Shown: positions 8,219 through 16,145 of the stretch, one piece after another
Layout: every line of letters starts with the position of its first letter
Position numbering within the stretch: the stretch's first letter is position 1
Assembly (NCBI GenBank): GCA_035267815.1
Contig: DATFLK010000153.1
Span: 1 to 17,405 of the forward strand
Length of the DNA stretch: 17,405 nt
Direction: 5' to 3'
DNA from: DATFLK01 sp035267815
GTDB taxonomy: Bacteria > Pseudomonadota > Zetaproteobacteria > Mariprofundales > Mariprofundaceae
Notes under the pieces: model-generated
What the model was told of the DNA's origin: nothing
Databases searched by the model: none
The model's input: only the letters and a program-made list of their open reading frames with translations
Position numbers and translations under genes: made by a program

Positions 8219-9162
8219 ACCGTCTCGGCCGCCTCTGTTGTGGTATGTTACTGGCCCTGCTCTTCATGCCGCTGGCTGCAACGGCCGCCACTGATATGCG
8301 CATGCAGGTGCATGTGCCGAAGCAGGAGGGTGAATCGGGCCAGTCCGATCTGACCGATCTGGCCAAGCGCGCCTTGCCCGTGCTCTGGGATCGCCTGATA
8401 CCGCAGGCCGAGCGCGCCAAGGCCGACGCCCTGCCGGCCTCGGTCGGATTGCTGTCCCGAATCGTGCCCGGCGACGACGGGGCATTGGTCGAATTCAACC
8501 GGCAGGCCGTCTTCCAGACCCTGCGCGATGCCGGTATCGATTACTTGGCATCGTCGCCACAATTGTCGCTGGTGATCCATGTGGCCAATAGTAGTGGTAC
8601 CGGTATGCCGCAGTCCGAGACGTTGCTGAGGCAGTATGCCGAATCGATCGCTCCGCGCTGGGGGATCGAACTGGCCAAGACGGCGCCCAGCCTGGTATTG
8701 AGCTGGCGATGGGTGGATGATACCCGGGTGATGTTCAGCGCGCGTGGCAACTCGCGGCTGCAGGAGTTCACCGAGACGCGAACCCTGCCGGCCGGCGGTG
8801 ATCCGCTGGAGTCGCTGAAGGCGTGGTTGCAGCAGGTGTTGCTGAAGGCGCGCGACGCCTATGTTCAGACGGCGGCCACCGGCGCCGTGTCGCAGGGCGC
8901 GATGCCGGCTGGCGACGGACAGATGGTGTGGATCACGGTCACCGACCACGCCATGAGCCTCTCCGAGCAGGTTACGCTTGAGGATGCCCTGCACCACGAC
9001 CCGAGGGTCAAGGCGCTGATCCCCTACAGTTACAGTCGGGAGAAGATTCGCTATCGTCTGCGGTTGACGACCGCAAACGGTGACTGGCTGTCGGACTGGT
9101 TCTCGCAGCGCGGCTTCAGTGCCGAGGCCATGTCCGATGGGGGAGGCTGGCTGATCCATTGA
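8215..9162 (+). CDS. DUF2066-like exported protein of unknown function
   Basis: A 315-residue protein with a clear signal peptide: basic start MNRLGR, hydrophobic core CGMLLALLFMPLAATA (9-24) and a likely cleavage near residue 24-25. The mature part has no membrane span, so it should be periplasmic. Its beginning (MRMQVHVPKQ), mixed alpha/beta composition and the closing strands (WITVTDHAMSLSEQ; IRYRLRLTTANGDWLSDWF) suggest DUF2066. In Pseudomonas a DUF2066 gene also lies next to hda and an AI-2E transporter, which supports the call by context. The start overlaps sspB by 4 bases (ATGA), and the stop overlaps the next gene. The family function is not known, and the assignment needs a profile search. 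Confidence 0.6.
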   Translation: MNRLGRLCCGMLLALLFMPLAATAATDMRMQVHVPKQEGESGQSDLTDLAKRALPVLWDRLIPQAERAKADALPASVGLLSRIVPGDDGALVEFNRQAVFQTLRDAGIDYLASSPQLSLVIHVANSSGTGMPQSETLLRQYAESIAPRWGIELAKTAPSLVLSWRWVDDTRVMFSARGNSRLQEFTETRTLPAGGDPLESLKAWLQQVLLKARDAYVQTAATGAVSQGAMPAGDGQMVWITVTDHAMSLSEQVTLEDALHHDPRVKALIPYSYSREKIRYRLRLTTANGDWLSDWFSQRGFSAEAMSDGGGWLIH

Positions 9163-9716
9163 ACGGCAAGATCATCAATATTCCCAACCTGCTGACCTTG
9201 GCCCGCATCGTGCTGACCCCCTTCATCGTCTACGCGATCATGAGCCAGGCAGCAGTGCATGCGCTGATATTGATGCTGATCGCCGGCCTTACCGACATGT
9301 TCGACGGCGCCATCGCCAAACACTTCAACCAGCGTACCGTGGTCGGCTCCTACATGGATCCGATCGCCGACAAGCTGATGCTGATCAGTGCCATCATCAG
9401 CCTCTTCATGATCGACCAGACCCCCCTCTTCCTCTTCCTCGCCGTCATCTTCCGTGACGTCATCATCGTTGTCGGCGCGGTGGCCTATGAGCTTGTGACC
9501 CGCCGGCTGGAGATGCAGCCGACCATGACTTCCAAGGCGACCACCGCCATGCAGATCACCTATGTCGCCATGGCGTTGCTGCACATGGCCGGGATGCTGC
9601 CCGCGCTGGCTGTGACCGTGGCCATATGGGTGACCTTCCTGCTGACCTGTATCTCGGGGCTGCATTACATGTGGGCCTGGACGGAGAAGGCGATCGTGCA
9701 TGAGGGCAAGCAGTGA
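9159..9716 (+). CDS. CDP-alcohol phosphatidyltransferase family protein (PgsA-like)
   Basis: Integral membrane enzyme that transfers a phosphatidyl group from CDP-diacylglycerol to an alcohol, most likely glycerol-3-phosphate (phosphatidylglycerol-phosphate synthesis). The opening IPNLLTLARIVLTPF (8-22) is typical. The CDP-alcohol motif spans 46-71: Asp46, Asp49, Gly50, Ala53, Gly63, Asp67 and Asp71 are all present, but position 54 is Lys where the standard motif has Arg. There are about six hydrophobic segments in 185 residues. The start is TTG at 9159, overlapping the previous stop (TTGA), with GGGAGG 12 bases upstream; no better start exists. Whether this is the genome's main PgsA or a paralog cannot be told. 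Confidence 0.85.
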   Translation: MNGKIINIPNLLTLARIVLTPFIVYAIMSQAAVHALILMLIAGLTDMFDGAIAKHFNQRTVVGSYMDPIADKLMLISAIISLFMIDQTPLFLFLAVIFRDVIIVVGAVAYELVTRRLEMQPTMTSKATTAMQITYVAMALLHMAGMLPALAVTVAIWVTFLLTCISGLHYMWAWTEKAIVHEGKQ

Positions 9717-10792
9717 ACATGAGCGCCGACCGCAAGCGCTGGTGGTGGAACCTGGGGCTGTTCGCCGCGGTGGCGGCTTTCCTACTGTGGCTACTCTCCG
9801 GTGTGGCCGCTGCCCTGCTGGTCGCTTGGCTGCTCGCTTACCTGCTGGTGCCGTTCGTCGAGTGGCTGGCGGCACGCGGCGTGAAGCGCGAGCGGGCCAG
9901 CATGCTGGTCTTCCTGCTGGGGCTGGTGACCACGGTGCTGCTGGCCGTGTTGCTGCTGCCGCCGCTGGTCACACAGGTGATCCACTTCCTGCAGGCCCTG
10001 CCCGACGCGTTGACGCGGCTGAAGGCACACTGGGTACCGGTACTGAGCCATATGGGGATCGACATCTCCAGAGAGGCGGAGCAGTGGGTGGTATGGGTCA
10101 AGCAGCAGGTGAAGTCGCTGACGCTGGAGTCGGTGACCCCTTGGGCGCACCTCGGGCTGTCGGCGGTCTCCGGTATTTTCGGCGCCATCCTCGGCCTGTT
10201 CAAGCTGATCCTCGTGCCGCTCTTCGCCTACTATCTCCTCTACGACTGGCGGAAGATCGCCACGGTGGTGCGGGCGCATCTGCCCCACAGGGGCAAGGAT
10301 ACGCTGCTGCGCTTGACCGATGAGATGGACGGCATCATCAGCCTCTTTCTGCGCGGTCAGCTCTCCGTCTGCCTGATCCTGGCGTTGCTCTACAGCCTCG
10401 GTCTTTATGTCACCGGCATCCCCTTCGCGCTAGTCATCGGCCTGGCCTCGGGCCTGCTGGCCTTCATCCCCTATGTCGGACTGATCATGGGTTTCCTCGC
10501 CGCCGCGCTGATGTCGATGTGGCACTTCGGCATGGATCAGCACCTGATCGGCGTGGTCGTCGTCTTCACGGCAGTGCACGTAATCGAGGCCTTCTACCTG
10601 ACGCCCAAGGTGCTGGGCGACAAGCTGGGCCTGCATCCGCTGATCGTGCTGCTGGCGCTGACCGTGGCTGCCGACCGGTTCGGTTTCGTTGGCGTCATGC
10701 TCGCCGTACCGTTGACGGCGGCCGGGGCGGTGCTGGTACGCGAGGTGGATCGCCGCTACCTGAACAGCGATCTCGTTGTCCCGTCCGACTGA
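9713..10792 (+). CDS. AI-2E family transporter (PerM-like permease)
   Basis: Polytopic membrane protein of 359 residues. Two hydrophobic helices near the start (about 13-55), one at about 63-85, a large soluble insert (about 90-145) and then four or five helices ending with the family-typical GLASGLLAFIPYVGLIMGF and TPKVLGDKLGLHPLIVLLAL match the AI-2E exporter/PerM family. Members move very different solutes (AI-2, Na+/H+, others), so the substrate is open. GTG 9713 overlaps the previous stop (GTGA) and has GAGGG 6 bases upstream; an in-frame ATG at 9719 is the alternative. The gene is overlapped by hda, a pairing also seen in gammaproteobacteria. Confidence 0.92.
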   Translation: MNMSADRKRWWWNLGLFAAVAAFLLWLLSGVAAALLVAWLLAYLLVPFVEWLAARGVKRERASMLVFLLGLVTTVLLAVLLLPPLVTQVIHFLQALPDALTRLKAHWVPVLSHMGIDISREAEQWVVWVKQQVKSLTLESVTPWAHLGLSAVSGIFGAILGLFKLILVPLFAYYLLYDWRKIATVVRAHLPHRGKDTLLRLTDEMDGIISLFLRGQLSVCLILALLYSLGLYVTGIPFALVIGLASGLLAFIPYVGLIMGFLAAALMSMWHFGMDQHLIGVVVVFTAVHVIEAFYLTPKVLGDKLGLHPLIVLLALTVAADRFGFVGVMLAVPLTAAGAVLVREVDRRYLNSDLVVPSD

Positions 10793-11502
10793 TGCACCAG
10801 CAACTGCTCGAACTGACGCTGCCGGCACGCTACAGCTACGGCGACTGGATCCAGCACGCCGGCGCCGAGGCGGCCCATAATCGGCTGGCACTGTGGCTGG
10901 TGCATGGCGGCCGGCTGTGGCTGCGTTCGGACAGGCCGGCGGGGAAGACCCACCTGCTGCATGCGCTGGCCGAGGAGCACCCCCATATCGGGCTGATCCG
11001 GCCCGGCCTTGCCTCGGCCGATCATGGGTGGGCGCTGGTCAACACCTGGCTGGCCGATCTCGATGAGAGGGCGTTATGGATGGTCGATGTCGAGGCCGGG
11101 CCGCTGCCCTATGCTACCGGTATCGCGCTGTTCCATCTGATCGAACGGGCCCGGGAGATGCACCGTCCGCTGCTGGTGGCCTGGCGCTGCGGCGAGGCGG
11201 AGCTGGCGCCGCCGGAGCTGGCAAGTCGGATGAAGGGGATGGAGCAGGTGTCTATGGCGCCGCCGCACACCGATGCCGACCTGCGCGGCGTATTGATGTC
11301 GGTGGCGGCGTCATGCCAGTGGAGTGTGGATGAGGCGGTGCTGACGCTGCTGCTCTCCCGTCTGCCGCGCGATCTGTCCGTGCTGGTCGATACGCTCGAT
11401 GCGATGGAGCGTGCCGCGTTGCAGCAGCGCCGTCGCCTGAATGTCGTCTGGGCTAGGCAGTACCTTGTCCAATGGCAGCAGGGCGAGGATCACCGATCAT
11501 AA
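10792..11502 (+). CDS. hda: DnaA-homologous regulator Hda (RIDA inactivator)
   Basis: AAA+ protein that, together with the DNA-loaded sliding clamp, stimulates ATP hydrolysis by DnaA after initiation. It has 236 residues, as in Hda. A P-loop remnant AGKTHLLHA (50-58), Walker B-like WMVDVEAG (96-103), Arg146 in LASRMKG as arginine finger and a sensor II region RLPRDLSVLVDTLDAMERA (190-208) are visible. The frame stays open far upstream inside the transporter gene, but ATG 10792, overlapping the transporter stop by one base (TGATG), gives the correct length and an N-terminus similar to E. coli Hda. The clamp-binding motif (QLSLPL in E. coli) appears here only as LLELTL (5-10), without the glutamine in register. 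Confidence 0.9.
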   Translation: MHQQLLELTLPARYSYGDWIQHAGAEAAHNRLALWLVHGGRLWLRSDRPAGKTHLLHALAEEHPHIGLIRPGLASADHGWALVNTWLADLDERALWMVDVEAGPLPYATGIALFHLIERAREMHRPLLVAWRCGEAELAPPELASRMKGMEQVSMAPPHTDADLRGVLMSVAASCQWSVDEAVLTLLLSRLPRDLSVLVDTLDAMERAALQQRRRLNVVWARQYLVQWQQGEDHRS

Positions 11503-11529
11503 AAAAGGGGCGGCCTAATGGGCCGCCCC
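11501..11529 (-). terminator. Intrinsic terminator of groEL, shared with the end of hda
   Basis: GGGGCGGCC (11507-11515) and GGCCGCCCC (11521-11529) form a perfect nine-pair stem with loop TAATG. Read on the minus strand, the hairpin is followed by six U (A6 at 11501-11506), an ideal terminator for groEL. On the plus strand it directly follows the hda stop but is trailed only by TT, so termination of hda should be weaker. The hda TAA uses the first two of these A residues. Confidence 0.9.
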
Positions 11530-11560
11530 TTCAAGGCTTCCGGAATGTCCGGACGGCGTC

Positions 11561-13216
<1,656 letters not shown>

Positions 13217-13249
13217 TTGCTTTACTCTCCTTTTCGATTTCTAGATGTA

Positions 13250-13546
13250 TTAGGATTCGACGACGCCGAGGATGTCGTCCTCGCGCATCATCAGGAACTC
13301 GTCGCCGTCGAGCTTGATCTCGGTGCCGGCGTACTTGGAGAAAATGATACGGTCGCCCTGCTTCACATCTAGGGGACGTACATCGCCATTCTCCAGGATT
13401 TTTCCTTTCCCTGCTGCGATCACTTCACCCTCAATCGGCTTCTCCTTCGCCGTCTCGGGAATGATGATGCCGCCGGAGGACTTCTCCTCGCTTTCCAGAC
13501 GGCGCACGATCACACGATCATGCAAAGGACGTACCTTTGTAGCCAT
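13250..13546 (-). CDS. groES: Co-chaperonin GroES (Hsp10)
   Basis: Seven-fold lid of the GroEL folding chamber. The 98 residues are typical: RPLHDRVIVRR (6-16), the mobile loop EEKSSGGIIIPETAKEKP (20-37) that docks on GroEL, the roof region, and FSKYAGTEIKLDGDEFLMM (69-87). AGGAG lies 8 bases before the ATG. It is the first gene of groESL and is controlled by the CIRCE operator in its leader. Confidence 0.99.
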   Translation of the reverse strand: MATKVRPLHDRVIVRRLESEEKSSGGIIIPETAKEKPIEGEVIAAGKGKILENGDVRPLDVKQGDRIIFSKYAGTEIKLDGDEFLMMREDDILGVVES

Positions 13547-13594
13547 ATACCTGTCTCCTGTTTTAGTTTTACTTTATTCAAATCTTTATCGGGA

Positions 13595-13621
13595 TTAGCA
13601 CTCCCGACGAGAGAGTGCTAA
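13595..13621. promoter_or_regulatory. CIRCE operator (HrcA binding site)
   Basis: TTAGCACTC - nine bases - GAGTGCTAA, a perfect match to the consensus in both arms. It lies 49 bases upstream of the groES ATG. HrcA bound here represses groESL until heat stress occupies GroEL. An hrcA gene is expected elsewhere in the genome. Confidence 0.97.
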
Positions 13622-13642
13622 TGGTGATAAAACAGAATCGGA

Positions 13643-13648
13643 TGTCAA
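13643..13648 (-). promoter_or_regulatory. -35 element of the groESL promoter
   Basis: A perfect TTGACA on the minus strand (TGTCAA on the plus strand) lies 21 bases before the CIRCE arm. The -10 at standard spacing (ACCATT, directly before CIRCE) is poor, so the exact -10 is uncertain; TATCAC within the gap is too close. The placement, with CIRCE overlapping the start region, is usual for HrcA-controlled operons. Confidence 0.5.
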
Positions 13649-13722
13649 TAGGTGTCGTGATTGATCGTCCGCGGAAGCCAGAAGAAGCCCGAAGTATAGC
13701 CGGTGTCGATGACGTGTGCGTG

Positions 13723-14085
13723 TCAGCCGCCGGCCAGCTTTGCCTTGATCCCCTCCTGTGCCAGCAGCTCGAGCAGTTTGTCGCGATGGTCGCCCTGGAC
13801 CTCGATATAACCGGCCTTGACCGCACCCCCGGTGCCGAGCTTTCCTTTGAGGCGTTTCAGCAGCGCCTTCAGCTCGCCGTCGGCGAGCTGAAGGCCATCG
13901 ATGACGCAGACATTCTTGCCGCCCCTGCCCTTGCTTTCGCGGCGGATACGGACCCCCTGCTTGGCGGGGTTCTTGATGGTCGGTGTCTGGGCGCTCTGCC
14001 GGGCCTTGCGCTTTTTCCCTCCGGCCATCGGCTTGGCCAGGCTGCCCTGTTCGGTGGAATAGACCACCCTGCGATCATCGTTCAT
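13723..14085 (-). CDS. yciH: SUI1/eIF1-family translation factor YciH
   Basis: Bacterial homologue of eukaryotic initiation factor eIF1, thought to influence start-site fidelity on the 30S subunit. From ATG 14085 it has 120 residues. The N-terminal VVYSTEQGSLAK (7-18) resembles E. coli LVYSTETGRI, and the SUI1 domain (about 41-120) includes VRIRRESKGRGGKNVCVIDGL, GCGGAVK-like GTGGAVKAGYIEVQGDHRDKLLELL and the ending KLAGG, as in E. coli. The frame stays open further upstream to 14190, but only 14085 gives the family N-terminus. It lies 46 bases after the cyclic-nucleotide-domain gene, probably in one transcript, and 101 bases before CIRCE. Confidence 0.94.
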   Translation of the reverse strand: MNDDRRVVYSTEQGSLAKPMAGGKKRKARQSAQTPTIKNPAKQGVRIRRESKGRGGKNVCVIDGLQLADGELKALLKRLKGKLGTGGAVKAGYIEVQGDHRDKLLELLAQEGIKAKLAGG

Positions 14086-14131
14086 GGACCCAACAGTATT
14101 GCGTTTCGGGTCGCCTCTGCAAGCCGGAAGG

Positions 14132-14881
14132 TTACGGTACCCGGATCGTGAACCTGTAGGGCTTGTCGACCGGACCGAAAGCGAGCTCATGCGTGCCCGG
14201 ATTCAGCGGCAGGACGTCGGGGGTGTTGCCGTAGCCAAGCCGCTCCTCGTTCAGTTCGCAGTAGTCGCCGTGGTGCAGCAGGTGCAGCTGCAGGCCGCCC
14301 TTCTCCGCCGCTTCGATCTGAATCACCTGTTCGCGCATCAGCGGTCCATCATCGGCCAGCTGTACGTCGACATGCTGCTGGGGCCGGAAAAGATCGGTGA
14401 CGCTCAGCGGGGTGCGGTAGGCGCCGCAGACCCAGGGCAGGCGGGTGATGTGATGGATGCGGTTGCAAAGGGCGCGCCGGGCGCCGTCGCTGATTCCCTC
14501 GATCTCGGCCAGAACGGGGGCATTCGCCTCCTCTTCCTGTTCCCCGGTCTCCAGCAGCGTGTTCTGCAGCCGTGAGAAGAGCGCGGCCAGCAGTGGTACC
14601 AGCCGGCTGCCGGGGCCGTTGACCAGACGAATCAGTGTGCCGCGGTCGATCTGCTCGACGGAGCCGTCGGTCAGGGCGGTGACGGTGGCCGTGCGTTTGC
14701 CGACCGTGCCGGCCAGGCCCAGTTCCCCGACGATCTCGCCGGGACCCAGTACGGCGGCCGGCTTCTTCGTGCCGTTGCGCGTGACCCGCAGCCAGCCGTT
14801 GCGGATCAGGTAGGCGGCCGTATCCTCATCACCTTCGGTGATGAGGGTGTCCCCCTCATTGAACTTTACAATACGCGCCAT
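14132..14881 (-). CDS. Cyclic-nucleotide-binding-domain protein with unrecognised C-terminal half
   Basis: 249 residues from ATG 14881. Residues 1-110 form a cNMP-binding beta-roll: VKFNEGDTLITEGDEDTAAY (5-24), then a phosphate cassette GELGLAG (52-58) with Glu53 and RTATV (63-67) with Arg63, the residues used by CRP-type domains. A helix (about 93-113) follows, then an acidic stretch EQEEEA. Residues 120-249 are not a CRP helix-turn-helix; they look like mostly beta strands and I do not recognise the fold. There is no membrane segment or signal. GGGGAAAG precedes the ATG. An upstream in-frame ATG at 14947 lies in the promoter and is rejected. It is divergent from pdhA. The effector and role are unknown. 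Confidence 0.8.
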   Translation of the reverse strand: MARIVKFNEGDTLITEGDEDTAAYLIRNGWLRVTRNGTKKPAAVLGPGEIVGELGLAGTVGKRTATVTALTDGSVEQIDRGTLIRLVNGPGSRLVPLLAALFSRLQNTLLETGEQEEEANAPVLAEIEGISDGARRALCNRIHHITRLPWVCGAYRTPLSVTDLFRPQQHVDVQLADDGPLMREQVIQIEAAEKGGLQLHLLHHGDYCELNEERLGYGNTPDVLPLNPGTHELAFGPVDKPYRFTIRVP

Positions 14882-14918
14882 GCTCTTTCCCCGTCCGCCA
14901 TGCAAGACATGATCCATG

Positions 14919-14947
14919 AATATATGGGAAACCGTTGTATCCCACAA
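14919..14947 (-). promoter_or_regulatory. Promoter of the cyclic-nucleotide-domain gene
   Basis: Read on the minus strand: TTGTGG (14947-14942), a 17-base spacer and TATATT (14924-14919), which matches five of six -10 positions. The predicted start near 14912 leaves a leader of about 30 bases to the ATG. Confidence 0.5.
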
Positions 14948-14955
14948 CGGAAAAT

Positions 14956-14974
14956 AGCCGGCCTGCGGCCGGTT
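14956..14974. repeat. GC-rich dyad CCGGCC-TGC-GGCCGG between divergent promoters
   Basis: A perfect six-pair core (14958-14963 with 14967-14972) can be extended to eight pairs with one wobble. It lies just upstream of the -35 of the minus-strand gene and about 20 bases before a possible pdhA promoter. It is followed by TTTCT on the plus strand and CTATTTT on the minus strand. It may be an operator, an upward-facing terminator that insulates the two promoters, or a dispersed palindrome. Confidence 0.45.
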
Positions 14975-14993
14975 TCTGTGATCGGCATCGCAA

Positions 14994-15020
14994 TTGGGGC
15001 ATAAAGGGCTTACATATACC
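14994..15020 (+). promoter_or_regulatory. Weak promoter candidate for pdhABC
   Basis: TTGGGG (14994-14999) and TATACC (15015-15020) are 15 bases apart, shorter than ideal. It is the most AT-rich part of the gap and the only reasonable pair before pdhA. A start near 15027 would place the whole hairpin at 15026-15049 at the very 5' end of the message. Confidence 0.25.
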
Positions 15021-15025
15021 TTGGT

Positions 15026-15067
15026 TGCCGCAAGCCATGCCCTGCGGCATCATTCGCTTTCGTTTTT
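15026..15067 (+). promoter_or_regulatory. Leader hairpin with downstream T tract before pdhA
   Basis: TGCCGCA (15026-15032) and TGCGGCA (15043-15049) form a perfect seven-pair stem with a ten-base loop, followed by a pyrimidine-rich stretch with TTT (15058-15060) and TTTTT (15063-15067). The T run is about 13 bases after the stem, too far for a standard terminator, but it ends shortly before the pdhA ribosome site. It may be an attenuator, a 5' stabilising hairpin or neither. Confidence 0.35.
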
Positions 15068-15083
15068 CGATGCAGGGGGTTCC

Positions 15084-16145
15084 ATGTCTGCCAAGCAGAA
15101 GAAAGCCGGAAAGGCCGCCAAGGGGCTGATCCACGAGGGGCGCGAATACAGCGCCGAACGATTGCAGGCCATGCATGACATGATGCTGTTCATCCGCCGT
15201 TTCGAGGAGAAGGCGGGGCAGCTCTATGGTCTGAAGAAGATCGGTGGTTTCTGTCATCTGTGCAACGGCCAGGAGGCTGTGCCGGTTGGTGTCAACGAGG
15301 CCATGAACGAGGATGATGTCATGCTGACGGGCTATCGCGACCACGGCCATGTGCTGGCCCGTGGCTCCGATCCGACGGCGGTGATGGCCGAGCTGCTGGG
15401 TCGCGCTGGCGGCATCGTCAAGGGCAAGGGTGGTTCCATGCACATGTTCGACGACGTGCGCCATTTTGCCGGCGGCAACGGCATCGTGGCCGAGCAGGTG
15501 CCGGTGGGGCTGGGCTTCGGCTTTGCCAGCTGGTATCGCGACGACGGCCGCGTCACCCTCTGTTTCCTGGGCGACGGCGCTATCAACCAGGGTGCCGTCT
15601 ACGAATCTTTCAACATGGCGGCGCTGTGGAAGCTGCCGGTCGTCTTCGTGGTCGAGAACAACCAGTACGCCATGGGCACGGCGCTGGATCGCGCCTCGGC
15701 CGAGACCCACCTGTTCAAACGCGGTATCTCCTTCAAGATCCCCGGCATGCAGGTCGACGGTATGGATGTGCTCGAAGTCGAGCGCCAGATGAGTGAGGCG
15801 ATCCATCATGCCAGAAGCGGCCAGGGTCCGATCTTGGTCGAGGCGATTACCTACCGTTACCGCGGCCACTCGATGTCCGATCCGGCCACCTACCGGACCC
15901 GCGAGGAGGTCGACGAGTGGCGTACCGGGCGTGATCCGATCGCCAAGCTGCAGGCGCAGATGATCGAGGCCGGTTTCGGCAGCGAGGATGCCTTCAAGCA
16001 GCAGGACCGCGATCTCAAGAAGCGCGTGGCTGAGCTGGTCAAGGCGGCCGAGGCGATGCCGGAGCCAGATGGCTCGGAGCTCTATGCCGACGTGTACCGC
16101 GATCCGATCGCGGGCGCCTATCCTTATCCTGACGGGGCCAACTAA
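15084..16145 (+). CDS. pdhA: Pyruvate dehydrogenase E1 component, alpha subunit
   Basis: Thiamine-diphosphate subunit of the alpha2beta2 E1 enzyme that decarboxylates pyruvate and acetylates the lipoyl groups of E2. From ATG 15084 it has 353 residues. A basic N-terminal tail (SAKQKKAGKAAK) is followed by GFCHLCNGQEAVPVG (55-69), GYRDHGHVLARG (83-94), the ThDP/Mg motif from GDGAINQG (163-170) to ENNQYAMGT (191-199), and YRYRGHSMSDPATYR, the phosphorylation-loop region of mammalian E1. The frame is open to 14994, but 15084 has AGGGGG four bases upstream and the family length. The stop overlaps pdhB by one base. The related acetoin dehydrogenase is less likely given its typical PDH partners. Confidence 0.95.
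   Translation: MSAKQKKAGKAAKGLIHEGREYSAERLQAMHDMMLFIRRFEEKAGQLYGLKKIGGFCHLCNGQEAVPVGVNEAMNEDDVMLTGYRDHGHVLARGSDPTAVMAELLGRAGGIVKGKGGSMHMFDDVRHFAGGNGIVAEQVPVGLGFGFASWYRDDGRVTLCFLGDGAINQGAVYESFNMAALWKLPVVFVVENNQYAMGTALDRASAETHLFKRGISFKIPGMQVDGMDVLEVERQMSEAIHHARSGQGPILVEAITYRYRGHSMSDPATYRTREEVDEWRTGRDPIAKLQAQMIEAGFGSEDAFKQQDRDLKKRVAELVKAAEAMPEPDGSELYADVYRDPIAGAYPYPDGAN

Noticed and set aside
10519..10791. Upstream extension of the hda frame into the transporter gene
   Set aside because: The extra 91 residues are arginine- and glycine-rich frame shadow; ATG 10792 gives the right Hda length and a stop-start overlap.
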